Shown here: one piece after another, positions 16,237-28,753 of the stretch | Position numbering within the stretch: the first letter of the stretch is position 1 | How the letters are laid out: each line of letters begins with the position of its first letter | Source of the DNA: Saccharopolyspora rhizosphaerae | Lineage (GTDB): Bacteria > Actinomycetota > Actinomycetes > Mycobacteriales > Pseudonocardiaceae | NCBI RefSeq assembly: GCF_003931915.1 | Contig: NZ_RSAA01000035.1 | Coordinates: 248,001-312,000, forward strand | Length of the DNA stretch: 64,000 bases | Direction: 5' to 3' | Made by a program: the position numbers and the translations under genes | The notes under the pieces: model-generated | What the model was told of the DNA's origin: nothing | Seen by the model: only the letters and a program-made list of their open reading frames with translations | Database searches by the model: none

Positions 16237-17613
16237 TCAGCTCCCCAGGGCCAGCAGCGCGGTGTGGACCATCGTGCGGATGCCGACCAGCAACGCCCGC
16301 TCGTCGAGGGTGAAGGTCGGCTGGTGCAGGTCCTTGATCCGGCCGCTGCCCGGGTGCACGCCCAGCCGGGCGAACGAGCCCGGCACGTGCTCCAGGTACC
16401 AGCCGAAGTCCTCGCCGCCGGAGGACTGCGGGGTGTCGGCGTGCGCCTGCTCGCCCAGCGCTGCGGTGATCGCGGACCGCATCACCCGGGTGCTCTCGGG
16501 CTCGTTGACCACCGGCGGAACCCCCCGGCGGTGCAGCAGGTCGACACCGACGCCCAGCGGGCTGACCAGGCTCTGCACCAGCTCGTGGACCAGCGGTTCC
16601 AGCTTCGCCCAGGTGTCGCGGTCGGCCGTGCGCAGCGTCCCGGTGAGCACGCCGTCCTGCGGGATCGCGTTGGGGGCGTCGCCGGCGTGCACGGCGCCCC
16701 AGGTCAGCACGGTGCCGGTGCGCGGGTCGACGCGCCGGGACAGCAACGTGGGCATGCCGGTGATCACCGAGCCCAGGGCGTGCACCAGGTCCGCGGTCAG
16801 GTGCGGCCGGGACGTGTGCCCGCCCGGCGAGCTGAGCCGCAGTTCGAGCAGGTCGCTCGCGGAGGTGATGGGACCGACGCGGGTGCCGATGCTGCCCACG
16901 GGCAGCCGCGGGTCGCAGTGCAGGCCGAAGATCTGGTCGACGTCGTCGATGACACCGGCCGCGAGCACGTCCAGCGCCCCGCCGGGCATGACCTCCTCGG
17001 CCGGCTGGAAGATCATCCGCACGCGTCCGGGCAGGTCGGGGGCGGTGGCCAGGGCCATCGCGGCGCCGAGCGCGATGGTGGTGTGCGCGTCGTGGCCGCA
17101 GGCGTGCGAGACCCCGTCCACAGTGGAGGAGTAGGGCAGGCCGGTCGCCTCGGTGAGCGGCAGCGCGTCGATGTCGGCGCGCAGCGCGATCGTGGGACCA
17201 GGTGAGGTTCCCTCGATTTCGCAGGTCAGGCCGGTTCCGATGGGCAGCAGCCGCGGAGTCAGGCCGACCCGGCCGAGCTGGTCGGCGAGGAACGCGGTGG
17301 TGCGGTGCTCGCCGCGGGAGAGCTCCGGGTGGGCGTGGATGTGGCGGCGCCAGGCGATGACCCGGTGCGCGTTCGCACCGAGCCACGTGTCCAGCCAGGA
17401 CGGCCCGCGGCCCGCACCGAGGTCGGGCACGGCGGAATCCACACTGGATTCGAAGCGGGCATCCATGTCCGCCATCGTGCTTTCGGTCGCGCCGATCGGC
17501 TCGTCAGCCACCAACGTCGCCTGGGCGGAGGCCCACTCCTGGGCCGCCACCGTCGAACCGTCACGGTCCGAGGACTGACCCGGGTCCGGGCCACGAGAAT
17601 CCACCACGGTCAC
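16237..17613 (-). CDS. amiA1: M20 family amidohydrolase (AmiA1-like)
   Basis: A 458-residue zinc-type metallopeptidase-fold amidohydrolase removing acyl groups from N-acyl amino acids or similar amides. The M20D signatures are clear: RRHIHAHPELS, LRADIDALPL, HACGHDAHTT and FQPAEE, with a dimerisation domain in the middle (SSPGGHTSRPH). About 70 residues precede the family core, so an internal start is possible. I used GTG 17613, which overlaps the stop of the upstream amidase gene (GTGA) and has GGGAGG 6 nt before it. The tandem pair matches amiA1/amiB1 (Rv3305c/Rv3306c) in M. tuberculosis in order and strand. Confidence 0.87.
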   Translation of the reverse strand: MTVVDSRGPDPGQSSDRDGSTVAAQEWASAQATLVADEPIGATESTMADMDARFESSVDSAVPDLGAGRGPSWLDTWLGANAHRVIAWRRHIHAHPELSRGEHRTTAFLADQLGRVGLTPRLLPIGTGLTCEIEGTSPGPTIALRADIDALPLTEATGLPYSSTVDGVSHACGHDAHTTIALGAAMALATAPDLPGRVRMIFQPAEEVMPGGALDVLAAGVIDDVDQIFGLHCDPRLPVGSIGTRVGPITSASDLLELRLSSPGGHTSRPHLTADLVHALGSVITGMPTLLSRRVDPRTGTVLTWGAVHAGDAPNAIPQDGVLTGTLRTADRDTWAKLEPLVHELVQSLVSPLGVGVDLLHRRGVPPVVNEPESTRVMRSAITAALGEQAHADTPQSSGGEDFGWYLEHVPGSFARLGVHPGSGRIKDLHQPTFTLDERALLVGIRTMVHTALLALGS

Positions 17614-18851
17614 GCCACGCCTCCCGACGTGCAGAACTGTTCGGTCGAACCCTTCCGAGCGCGGTCCCCGAGGCCGGCGAGCAGCCGTTCGCGCTGCGTG
17701 CCGTCCAGCCCGGCCGCCAGCGCGGTCCAGGCCATCGCCACCGCCCCGTCGAGGACCGCTCGGTCCGCCGACGCGGTGGCGCAGGCGGCGGCGAACTCCG
17801 CCTGGTGGTTGACCGCGTCTCCACATTCCACCGCGATCATCGGGTGGATCGCGGGCAAGGCCTTGGTCACGTTGCCCATGTCGGTGCTGCCGATGACCCG
17901 GCCCCGCTCAGTGCTCCGATCGAGCGGTTCACGCCCGAGATCGGTGATCGAGCGACGGTACTCCTCCGACAACCAGTGGTCGCAGGCGAGTTCTGCGTAG
18001 ACCGGCGAGATCTGCACGATCTCGTGCGAACAGCCGGTCGCCGTCGCGCCCGCTTCGAAGCAGGCCCGGATGCGGTTCTCCAGGCGCTTCAGGGAGCGCT
18101 CTTCGGCAGCACGCAGGTTGTAGACCGCCGCGGTGCGCGCGGGCACGATGTTCGGCGCCGCGCCACCCTCCGTAACGATACCGTGCACCATCTGCTGCGG
18201 CTCGAGGTGCTGCCGCAGCAGCCCGATCGCGACCTGCGCGACGGTGAGCGCGTCGGCGGCGTTGCGGCCGAGCTCGGGCGCTGCGGCGGCGTGCGCGGCG
18301 CGGCCGGTGTAGCGGACCTCGAGGTCGGTGATGGCCAGCGAGCTGGGGAGGCAGATGTCCTCCGGGCCGGGGTGCACCATCAGCGCCAGGGCGACGTCGT
18401 CGAACACCCCCTCCTCCATCATCAGGACCTTGCCGCCCCCGGTCTCCTCGGCAGGGGTGCCGAGCAACCGGACCGTCAGCCCGACCTCGTCGGCGACGTC
18501 GGCCAGCGCGAGGGCTGCGCCGACCGCGGCCGCGGCGATGATGTTGTGCCCGCAGGCGTGGCCGACCTCCGGCAGCGCGTCGTACTCGGCGCAGATGCCG
18601 ACGACGAGGTCGCCGCTGCCGAACTCGGCCACCAGCGCCGTGTCGAGGCCGGCGACCGGGGCCTGAACGGTGAACCCGTGGTCGGTGAGCAGGGCGGCGA
18701 CCTCGGCGGCGCTGCGGTGCTCGGCGAAGGCCGTTTCGGGCTCGGCGTGGAGGCTGCGGGACAGCCCGGTCAGCGCCGCCTCGTTCCAGCGCACGACCTC
18801 GCGGCAGCGCTCGCGCAGCGCGGATCGGTCGTGGGTGGGGGTGGTACGCAT
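17610..18851 (-). CDS. amiB1: M20 family amidohydrolase, PM20D2-like (AmiB1-like)
   Basis: A 413-residue amidohydrolase of the PM20D2/AbgB-like branch: GICAEYDALPEVGHACGHNIIAAAAVGAA carries the metal-binding Asp, His and acidic region, then GTPAEETGGGKVLMMEEG and the VHPGPED segment. Relatives hydrolyse dipeptides or aminoacyl conjugates; the true substrate is unknown. It is the first gene of a coupled pair (4-nt overlap with the downstream amidase). The ATG at 18851 lies inside a perfect inverted repeat (18844-18860), so translation or transcription may be controlled right at the start codon. The frame remains open to 19109 but the extra sequence has no family similarity. Confidence 0.87.
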   Translation of the reverse strand: MRTTPTHDRSALRERCREVVRWNEAALTGLSRSLHAEPETAFAEHRSAAEVAALLTDHGFTVQAPVAGLDTALVAEFGSGDLVVGICAEYDALPEVGHACGHNIIAAAAVGAALALADVADEVGLTVRLLGTPAEETGGGKVLMMEEGVFDDVALALMVHPGPEDICLPSSLAITDLEVRYTGRAAHAAAAPELGRNAADALTVAQVAIGLLRQHLEPQQMVHGIVTEGGAAPNIVPARTAAVYNLRAAEERSLKRLENRIRACFEAGATATGCSHEIVQISPVYAELACDHWLSEEYRRSITDLGREPLDRSTERGRVIGSTDMGNVTKALPAIHPMIAVECGDAVNHQAEFAAACATASADRAVLDGAVAMAWTALAAGLDGTQRERLLAGLGDRARKGSTEQFCTSGGVA

Positions 18852-18860
18852 GTTGCGTAC
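18844..18860. promoter_or_regulatory. Palindrome spanning the amiB1 start codon
   Basis: GTACGCA (18844-18850), three nt, TGCGTAC (18854-18860): perfect 7-bp arms with the ATG of the minus-strand gene between and within them. It could be an operator or an RNA hairpin hiding the start. Confidence 0.5.
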
Positions 18861-18951
18861 ATCCTGCACCAGCCCGATCACCGGCGCGGCGCGAGCAGAG
18901 GTCGCGGAGCCCACCGGTCGGCCTGCTGCGCCGAACGGGTGGTGGTGTTTC

Positions 18952-19014
18952 AGCTGGGCAGAAGAATGTGAATTCCCATTCATTCCTGCGCCTGCACAAT
19001 TCTGCTGCTCAGCT
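18952..19014. repeat. Long imperfect inverted repeat upstream of amiB1
   Basis: AGCTGGGCAGAAGAATGTG (18952-18970) is nearly the reverse complement of the 20 nt at 18995-19014, with about 17 matches and a 24-nt A/T-richer loop. It would form a stable hairpin in RNA from either strand. It lies 100 nt upstream of amiB1 in a noncoding stretch. Function unknown: leader structure, terminator or remnant of a small mobile repeat. Confidence 0.5.
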
Positions 19015-19248
19015 AGGAGGAACTGCGCCGCGAAGCGGAGAGCGGGGTGTGGGCCGGTGCCGGTCGGGGGGCTTCCCGGCACCGACCCACGACTGAGTGG
19101 GTTGCTCACCCAGGAAGCGCGTGGAATGGATCCGCACGCGCGATCAGGTGTGAAAATCCCACAGCTTCGGCGTCAGGTCTAGTCCATGTCGGAAATTGGT
19201 AGCGAACGAATTCGCAAAACCGGCCGAATGGTCTGATCGTCGGGCGCT
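19015..19248. other. Intergenic remainder between amiB1 and small membrane protein
   Basis: Together with 18861-18951 this makes a gap of about 400 nt. An AGGAGG-like string at 19015 has no start codon in range on the plus strand. I see no gene or further motif. Confidence 0.5.
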
Positions 19249-19521
19249 CTACTTCTTCTTCGCGTAGAAGAGCACGGGCTTCTTGCGCATCTTCCGGGAA
19301 AGCAGCACGAGCCCGATCAGCACCACTCCGGCGACACCCATCGCGGTCCGCTGGTTGCGCTCGGCCTGGGTCTCCCGCTCCGGCGCGGGGGCGTCCGGTG
19401 TCGGCTGCTGGGCCACCGCGACGACCGGGGTCGCCTCCGCCGGGACCGCTGCGGACACAGGCGCGAGCAGCAGCGACAAACCGATCGCGCACCCCGCGAA
19501 CAGGCGGCCGATCCGCCACAT
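19249..19521 (-). CDS. Small secreted/membrane protein of unknown function
   Basis: A 90-residue protein with a signal peptide (residues about 1-29, ending in AEA), a short Pro/Thr/Gln-rich linker, one C-terminal membrane helix (about 59-74) and a very basic cytosolic tail (SRKMRKKPVLFYAKKK). Such an outline would place a flexible segment outside the cell and a positive tail inside. I do not recognise a family. The ATG at 19521 has GTGGAG 7 nt upstream. It lies downstream of the Mrp operon on the same strand but 188 nt away. A protein of the same outline is encoded at 61633-61875. Confidence 0.65.
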   Translation of the reverse strand: MWRIGRLFAGCAIGLSLLLAPVSAAVPAEATPVVAVAQQPTPDAPAPERETQAERNQRTAMGVAGVVLIGLVLLSRKMRKKPVLFYAKKK

Positions 19522-19708
19522 GACAGCTCCACATCCTTCGCGTCGCGCTGGAGGACCGACATGTCCGAGCCCTCGTGCCGCAACCCCCGTTCGAGGGTCA
19601 CTCGTTCCGGTCGGAGTCGATCATATCGAACACACGTCGCGATCGGACACGGTCGACTGCCACCTCAGAGGACAGTCCTGGATCGACCTCCCGGCGACAA
19701 CCGCCGGT

Positions 19709-20056
19709 TCAGCGAACATCCCGTTCACGATCGATGCGCTCACCCAGTTCGTCGACGACCAGCGTGCTCCGGTCGACGCTCTCGGTGCGGTACGCGGCGC
19801 GACCGACGAGCTGGGAGAGCACCGGGGAGGTGAGCATCTGGAACAGTCCGACGAGGAGCAGGCCCGTCGCGTAGCGGAGGTCGAGCTGCACCCCGGTCCC
19901 GATCAAGATCAGCACCAGCCCGAGCGTCTGCGGCTTGGTGGCGGCCTGCAGCCGTGCGGTCACGTCCGGGAAGGTCAGCAACCCGATGGCGCCGAACAGG
20001 CAGGAGAGCGCGCCACCGATCAGGCAGATCGCGGAGAAGACGTCCGTCCAGCTCAT
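19709..20056 (-). CDS. mnhG: Na+(K+)/H+ antiporter subunit G
   Basis: A 115-residue MnhG/PhaG protein, one of the small subunits of the multi-subunit cation:proton antiporter. Three membrane helices and the family segment GLLTFPDVTARLQAATKPQTLGLVLILIG are present. The C-terminus is a charged cytosolic tail. Last gene of a seven-gene operon; its ATG (20056) overlaps the stop of mnhF by 4 nt. Required for complex assembly in characterised Mrp systems. Confidence 0.92.
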   Translation of the reverse strand: MSWTDVFSAICLIGGALSCLFGAIGLLTFPDVTARLQAATKPQTLGLVLILIGTGVQLDLRYATGLLLVGLFQMLTSPVLSQLVGRAAYRTESVDRSTLVVDELGERIDRERDVR

Positions 20057-20319
20057 CGGTACGGCTCCTTCTTCTCGACCAACTTCGACGCGCTGATCGA
20101 CCCGATGAAGGCCAGCAGCGCGAACGCGGCCAGCAGCGCGATGTTCGACCCGTCCTGCTGCAGGCCCATGCCCACGCAGGTGCCCGCCACGAGCAGCGTC
20201 ACCAGGACGTCGACGGCCACGATCCGGTCCAACGTGGTCTTGCCGCGCAGCATCCGGACCAGCACCAGCAGTGCGGCCACGGCCAGCAGTGCGAAGGACA
20301 CCGCGAAGACCCACATCAT
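20053..20319 (-). CDS. mnhF: Na+(K+)/H+ antiporter subunit F
   Basis: An 88-residue MnhF protein with three membrane helices; RMLRGKTTLDRIVAVDVL is the conserved family loop. It overlaps mnhE upstream and mnhG downstream by 4 nt each, so translation is coupled through this part of the operon. Confidence 0.92.
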   Translation of the reverse strand: MMWVFAVSFALLAVAALLVLVRMLRGKTTLDRIVAVDVLVTLLVAGTCVGMGLQQDGSNIALLAAFALLAFIGSISASKLVEKKEPYR

Positions 20320-20856
20320 CCGGCATCCCTCCCCACGAGCTCGCGCTGCGCTTCAGAACCGACCGCGTCGACCACCAAGCGCTCCAGCAACCGCATCTCC
20401 TGGCGGACCGACTCCTCGTCGCCCTCCCGGAACCCCAGCGCGTAGACGTAGCAGGTGGAGGTGGCACGGTCGATCTGCAGCACGAACTTGCCCGGCGCCA
20501 GCGTCACCCCGCTGGCGATGATCGCGATCAGGTGGTCGGAGTCCACGCTCAAGTGCGCCGCCACGATGCCCGCCGTCGCGGCGTGGCGGTAGCGGACCGC
20601 CTGCCAGGCCACCCGGAGCGTGGAGACCACCAGGTCCCAGGCCAGGTAGGCGACCAGCCGCAACCCGGGCAGCGGGCGCAGCACCATGCCGGTGCGGATC
20701 ATCGGCGACGGGAACAGCACCGACACGAGCAGGGCCACGACCAGGCCGAAGAACAGCGTCCCGACGTCGAAGGTGCCCCACAGCAGCACCCACACCGCGG
20801 TCAGCCAGAGCACCAGCGGCGTGCGGCGCAGCAACCGCCGACGCCGTGGCCTGCGG

Positions 20857-20873
<17 letters not shown>
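20316..20873 (-). CDS. mnhE: Na+(K+)/H+ antiporter subunit E
   Basis: A 185-residue MnhE protein: an arginine-rich N-terminus, two to three membrane helices (WLTAVWVLLWGTFDVGTLFFGLVVALLVSVLF), then a cytosolic domain with GVTLAPGKFVLQID close to the family pattern of TLTPGT. The GTG start at 20873 overlaps the end of mnhD by 17 nt, the largest overlap in the operon; a slightly later start cannot be excluded. Ends in a 4-nt overlap with mnhF. Confidence 0.9.
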
Positions 20874-22388
<1,515 letters not shown>

Positions 22389-22392
<4 letters not shown>

Positions 22393-22820
22393 CGCGCCGC
22401 CTCCTCCGCGGGTTCGTCCCTGTCGGCCTCGTCGGCCTCGGAGTCCTCGTGGGTCTCCATGCGCTTCTCCAGGCGCTGGATGCGCCGGTCCTCGACGTCG
22501 TCGCGGACCTCGTCGTGGCCGAGCAGCGACCACGAGCGGTAGGCCAGCGCGAGCAGGAACGTCGTGAGCGCGAAGGTGATCACGATGGCGGTCAGGGCCA
22601 TGGCCTGCGGCAGCGGATCGGTCATCTCCTCCGGGCGTGCGGTGGTGAGCATCGGAGCGCGTCCGGGCGGGCCGCCCGCGATCTGCAGCAGCAGGTTCGA
22701 ACCGTGGCCGAGGACCACGATGCCCAGCAGGATCCGCATCAGCGACCGCTGCATGAGCAGGTAGAAGCCCACCGAGTAGAGGACCGCGATGACGACGGCG
22801 ATGGTCAGGTTGATCGTCAT
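22389..22820 (-). CDS. mnhC: Na+(K+)/H+ antiporter subunit C
   Basis: A 143-residue NuoK-like subunit with three membrane helices (starting VVIAVLYSVGFYLLMQRSLMRILLGIVVLGHGSNLL). An acidic, Glu/Asp/Arg-rich C-terminal tail of about 45 residues extends beyond the family core and is probably cytosolic. Start and stop overlap neighbouring genes by 4 nt. Confidence 0.93.
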
Positions 22821-23359
22821 TGCAGTCCCCTGGCCGCTGCCTCGACGTCCGCCTCGATCCCCGAGCCGAGGGTGCGCAGCAGGTCCAGCACCACGCCCAC
22901 GATCAGCAGGTACACGCCGGTGTCGAGGACGATGCTGCTGACGAACTTGATCTCACCGAGCAGCGGCACGCCGAACTTGTAGATCGTGGTCTCGAGCAGT
23001 TGGCCGCCGAACAGCAGCGGCAGGAACGCCGAGGCGCAGGCGATCGTCAGGCCCGACCCGATCAGCACCGGCGGGCGCATCGACACGATGGAGCTGTCGT
23101 CCATGCGGCCACCGGCGAGGTGACGCAGCAGGAACGCCTGCCCGGCCACCAGGCCACCGGAGAAACCACCGCCCGCGCGGTCGTGCCCGGCGAACAGCAG
23201 GTACAGCGAGAGCACCAGCACGGTCGGGAACACGATGCGCGACGCCAGCTCGAGCAGCACCGAACGCGCTTGGCCTTCGCGGCGGAAACCGGACAGCAGC
23301 CAGCGCTCGGCCGGCGCGTCCCAGCTCGTCCAGGACGGTCTCGTCGTCGTCGGACTCAC
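22817..23359 (-). CDS. mnhB: Na+(K+)/H+ antiporter subunit B
   Basis: A 180-residue MnhB protein: SRIVFPTVLVLSLYLLFAGHDRAGGGFSGGLVAGQAFLLRHLA is the family signature (GHxxPGGGFxGG form), followed by four helices. The N-terminal 30 residues are polar. The GTG start at 23359 overlaps the mnhA stop by 4 nt (GTGA), so I preferred it to upstream possibilities in this long open frame. Confidence 0.92.
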   Translation of the reverse strand: MSPTTTRPSWTSWDAPAERWLLSGFRREGQARSVLLELASRIVFPTVLVLSLYLLFAGHDRAGGGFSGGLVAGQAFLLRHLAGGRMDDSSIVSMRPPVLIGSGLTIACASAFLPLLFGGQLLETTIYKFGVPLLGEIKFVSSIVLDTGVYLLIVGVVLDLLRTLGSGIEADVEAAARGLQ

Positions 23360-25716
23360 TTGCGCACCTCCTGCTGCTGGGGCTGCCGGGTCTGCTCGGG
23401 TTGTGGGGTCTGCTGCGTCTGCTGGGTGCGGCGCCGACGTTCGTGCCGGGACGCCAGGATCAGGCTGGCGACGCCGGTCGCGGCCACCGCCAGCACGGCG
23501 ATCTCGCCGACGGTGTCGAAGGCGCGGAAGTCCACGATGATCGCGTTGACCACGTTGGTCGCCCCGGCGCCCTTCTCGGCGTGGGTGATGAAGTACCCGC
23601 TGGCCTCGGGCGGTGCCTGGCGGGCCGAGCTGAAGCCGATCGCCGCTAGTGAGACGAACAGCCCGGCCGCGGTGGCGATGATCGCCTTGGGGGCCCGGAT
23701 CGCCTTGGAGGAGTCGGCCTCCGTGAAGCGCTCGGGGAGCCTGCGCAGCACGAACACGAAGGCCACCACGGTCAGCGTCTCGACCAGGAACTGGGCCAGC
23801 GCGAGGTCCGGGGCACCGTCCACGATGAACAGCCCACCGATGCCGTAGCCGATGACGCCCACCAGCAGCACGGCGGTGAGCCTGCGGTGGGCCCCCAGCA
23901 CGGCCAGCGCCGCGACGACCACGCCCAGGGCCAGCGGCAGCTGCATCAGGTTGTCGTAGCCGCGCAGGTCGTCCGGCACGGTGAGCTGGACGACCAGCGC
24001 CGACCCGGGGATGACCACGACGGTCACCAGGATGATGCCGAGGTAGGTGGGCAGCGAACCCACCTGCAGCCGTGCCGTGACCGCGACCGCGACGCGTTCC
24101 AGCAACGCGGTGATCCGCTCGTAGGCGCGCTGGGCGTTGAGCGGTGTGGGGAGCCGGTTGCGCCAGGCGGTCAGCGGAGTGCGCTGCCGGTGCAGCACCA
24201 CTCCGCCGGCCACCGCGAGCACCGACAGCGCGAGCGGGACGTTCAGGCCGTGCCACAGCGCGAGTTCGGCGGGCTTGCCGATCGACGCGTAGTTCTGCGC
24301 GTAGCTGTCGGCGAGCTCGTTGGCGACGGGATACGCGATGCCCAGCACGAGTCCGCCCAATGCCGGCAGCGCTGTCGGGATCAGCGACTGGACCTCCGGG
24401 GGGTTGACCGGAGTGGGCGCGATGCCCTGCTTGGTGCCGAACGCGCCGAACCACATGCGCAGGCTGTAGGCGACGGTAAGCATCGAGCCGATGACCAGGA
24501 AGACGTCGACCGCGATCCCCGCCGAGCCGTAGAGGAACGCGCCGAACGCGGCCTCCTTGCCGAGGAAGCCGAGCATCGGCGGCAACCCGGCCATCGAGGC
24601 GGCGGCCAGCGCGGCGACCGCGGCGAGCCACGGTTGCCGGGCACCGACCGCGGAGAGCTTGCGCAGGTCGCGCGTGCCCGCCTGGTGGTCGATCATGCCG
24701 ACGACCAGGAACAGGGTGGCCTTGAACAGGCCGTGCGCGAGCAGCATGGCGGCCCCGGCCAGCGCGGCGTCGTGGGTGCCCGCACCGAAGAGGACCATGA
24801 GGAAACCGAGCTGGCTGACCGTGCCGTAGGCCAGCAGCTTCTTCAGGTCGTACTCGTGCAGCGCCCGCCAGCCGCCGAGGAGCATGGTGGCCAACCCGAA
24901 CGCGACCGTCGAGTAGCGCCACTCCGGCAGCGCGCCGAGGACCGGGCCGAGCCGGGCGACCAGGAAGACACCTGCTTTGACCATCGAGGCCGCGTGCAAG
25001 TAGGCGCTGATCGGGGTGGGAGCGACCATCGCGGCGGGCAGCCAGTTGTGGAACGGCAGCTGCGCCGACTTGGTGAACGCGCCGACCAGGATGAGCGCCG
25101 CGGCCACCGTGACGGCGGTGCCCGACGGCGGGTGGGCGGCCAGTTCGGAGATCCGGTAGGTGCCGGCGGACTCGCCGAGCACCACGAAGCCGAGCAGCAT
25201 CACCAGGCCACCGAGGCTGGTGATCATCAACGCCTGGAGCGCGGAGCGCCGCGACTCGCGGCTGATGCCCGCCTGACCGACCAGCAGGAAGGAGCAGATG
25301 GTGGTCAGTTCCCAGAAGACGTAGACGGTGGTGAGGTCGTCGGCAACGACGAGCCCGAGCATGGCGCCGGCGAAGGCCAGCAGCAGCGGCGCGGAACGCC
25401 GAGCGTCACCGCGGCCGCGGGCGAAGTAGGAGTCGGCGTAGATCAGCACCAGCACGCCCAGGCCGCAGACGAGGATCGTCATCACCAGCGCGAGGGCGTC
25501 GAGGCGGAACCCGAAGTCCAGCCCGATCAACGGCACCCAGGACACGGTCTCGGTCACCGTCTCGCCGGCCAGCACCTGCGGGGTGCGGGCGAGCAGCCAG
25601 GCCGCGGCGGCCGCCGGAGGGATCGCAGCGATCATGAAGGCGGCGCGAGTGCTGCGGCGCGCCACCAGCGGCAGGAGGACGGCTACCACGAGGTGCGCGA
25701 CGACGAAGCCGAACAA
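23356..25716 (-). CDS. mnhA: Na+(K+)/H+ antiporter subunit A
   Basis: A 786-residue NuoL-like subunit and first gene of the mnhABCDEFG operon. The N-terminal two thirds match the complex I antiporter fold: FWELTTICSFLLVG with the conserved Glu, AFTKSAQLPFHNWLPAAMVAPTPISAYLHAASMVKAGVFLVARL with Lys and His of the proton route. The C-terminal third contains the MbhD/MbhE-like extension (DGAPDLALAQFLVETLTVVAFVFVLRRLPERF). A Gln/Thr/Pro-rich tail ends the protein. The start is TTG 25716, supported by a strong GAGGAGG five nt upstream. The complex exports Na+ or K+ for protons and serves pH and salt tolerance. Confidence 0.94.
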   Translation of the reverse strand: MFGFVVAHLVVAVLLPLVARRSTRAAFMIAAIPPAAAAAWLLARTPQVLAGETVTETVSWVPLIGLDFGFRLDALALVMTILVCGLGVLVLIYADSYFARGRGDARRSAPLLLAFAGAMLGLVVADDLTTVYVFWELTTICSFLLVGQAGISRESRRSALQALMITSLGGLVMLLGFVVLGESAGTYRISELAAHPPSGTAVTVAAALILVGAFTKSAQLPFHNWLPAAMVAPTPISAYLHAASMVKAGVFLVARLGPVLGALPEWRYSTVAFGLATMLLGGWRALHEYDLKKLLAYGTVSQLGFLMVLFGAGTHDAALAGAAMLLAHGLFKATLFLVVGMIDHQAGTRDLRKLSAVGARQPWLAAVAALAAASMAGLPPMLGFLGKEAAFGAFLYGSAGIAVDVFLVIGSMLTVAYSLRMWFGAFGTKQGIAPTPVNPPEVQSLIPTALPALGGLVLGIAYPVANELADSYAQNYASIGKPAELALWHGLNVPLALSVLAVAGGVVLHRQRTPLTAWRNRLPTPLNAQRAYERITALLERVAVAVTARLQVGSLPTYLGIILVTVVVIPGSALVVQLTVPDDLRGYDNLMQLPLALGVVVAALAVLGAHRRLTAVLLVGVIGYGIGGLFIVDGAPDLALAQFLVETLTVVAFVFVLRRLPERFTEADSSKAIRAPKAIIATAAGLFVSLAAIGFSSARQAPPEASGYFITHAEKGAGATNVVNAIIVDFRAFDTVGEIAVLAVAATGVASLILASRHERRRRTQQTQQTPQPEQTRQPQQQEVRK

Positions 25717-26097
25717 GGCACCTCCTCACGCCGCTGTTGTCCTGCCGGTCGAACCTGATCATTCGCCACCCGCGCGCTCGGCGCACCGCGGCGCGCTCGG
25801 GGTCCGCATGTCCGGAAGGTCCGACCGCTCGCCAAGTTATCCGGACGAGCGGGTTTCGCGCCAACACCGCCCCTCGGGGCGTTCGGGCCGTTGGGAGCCG
25901 TTCTTTCGTTGCGCCGAAATGACGTTCGCGGCTGAAAGGGTGCCGTTGCACGATCTTCCCGAGTGGGATTGTTCACGTGCAGTAACATCAACGCGCTTCC
26001 CTGACGACCTCGGGATCGTCCGGTGCGTTCTCGCGAGGTCCACGACGGCTTTCGCGTCCGTTCTGGCCCGGCCGTCGGACCGGAGGTGCCAAAATGT
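25717..26097. other. Divergent spacer between Mrp operon and kinase gene
   Basis: About 380 nt that must hold both promoters. No gene is visible. An A/T-richer part (25960-25995, TTGTTCACGTGCAGTAACATCAACG) is the likeliest promoter area. I could not assign -35/-10 boxes with confidence. Confidence 0.4.
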
Positions 26098-27789
<1,692 letters not shown>

Positions 27790-27932
27790 GGGCGCCGAGG
27801 ACCGCCGGCTGCGAGCGGTTCTCGGCAGGACGGCCGCGGGTCGACCTCCCCCCGGCCCGGCCGGTTCCGCCGAACAGCCCACGGCGCGAGGGCGTCCTCG
27901 CTGGAGACCACGCGTGGGCACAGTGGAGAGAC

Positions 27933-27938
27933 TAAGCT
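27933..27938 (+). promoter_or_regulatory. -10 box for leaderless punA
   Basis: TAAGCT ends 8 nt before the GTG at 27947. Confidence 0.5.
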
Positions 27939-27946
27939 GCCCGGCC

Positions 27947-28753
27947 GTGACCGCTACGAACACTGACCCGTCCGCCATCGCTCACGAGGCCTCGGCCAAG
28001 CTCGCCGAGATCACCGGGGCCGACCGCCACGACCTGGCCGTCGTCCTCGGATCCGGCTGGCAACCCGCCGCCGACGAGATCGGCGCCCCGAAGGCCGAGA
28101 TCGGCATGGACGAGCTCCCGGGCTTCGCCAAGCCGGGCGCTGTCGGCCACACCGGCAAGATGCGCTCGGTGCAGGTGGGCGACAAGCGCGTGCTGGTCAT
28201 CCTCGGTCGCACCCACATGTACGAGGGGCACGGGATCGTGAAGGTCGCGCACGGGGTGCGGACCGCGGTGGCGGCCGGGTGCCGGACGGTCATGCTCACC
28301 AACGCCGCAGGCGGCATCCGCGAGGGCATGCAGGTGGGACAGCCGGTGCTGATCAGCGACCACATCAACATGACCGCGCTGTCGCCGTTGGTGGGGGCGA
28401 ACTTCGTCGACCTGACCGACCTGTACTCGCCGCGGCTGCGGGAGCTGGCACGGCGCATCGACCCCTCGCTGGAGGAAGGCGTCTACGCGGGATTGCCCGG
28501 GCCGCACTTCGAGACTCCGGCCGAGATCCGGATGTTGCGCACGCTGGGCGTGGACCTGGTGGGGATGTCGACCGTGCTGGAAGCCATCACCGCCCGCTCG
28601 CTGGGCGCCGAGGTGTTCGGCCTGTCGTTGGTGACGAACCTCGCCGCCGGTTTGAGCGGGCAGCCCCTCGACCACGAGGAAGTCCTCGAGGCGGGCCGCG
28701 TTTCGGCTTCGCGGATGGGGCGGTTGCTGCGGTCGTTGCTGGAGGAGGCGTGA
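27947..28753 (+). CDS. punA: Purine nucleoside phosphorylase (trimeric, NP-II type)
   Basis: A 268-residue enzyme splitting purine (deoxy)nucleosides with phosphate to base and (deoxy)ribose 1-phosphate. Signatures: [15 protein letters not shown] (phosphate loop), [44 protein letters not shown], and [35 protein letters not shown] with the base-binding Asn. Length equals that of M. tuberculosis PNP. The GTG at 27947 gives the usual N-terminus and has a -10 box 8 nt upstream. It overlaps pmmB by 4 nt (GTGA), so the sugar phosphate it releases may be handled by the next enzyme. Confidence 0.95.
   Translation: MTATNTDPSAIAHEASAKLAEITGADRHDLAVVLGSGWQPAADEIGAPKAEIGMDELPGFAKPGAVGHTGKMRSVQVGDKRVLVILGRTHMYEGHGIVKVAHGVRTAVAAGCRTVMLTNAAGGIREGMQVGQPVLISDHINMTALSPLVGANFVDLTDLYSPRLRELARRIDPSLEEGVYAGLPGPHFETPAEIRMLRTLGVDLVGMSTVLEAITARSLGAEVFGLSLVTNLAAGLSGQPLDHEEVLEAGRVSASRMGRLLRSLLEEA

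Noticed and set aside
16237-18851. Single fused amidase instead of two genes
   Set aside because: Stop and start overlap as GTGA, a ribosome site precedes the second start, and both halves are complete M20 enzymes.
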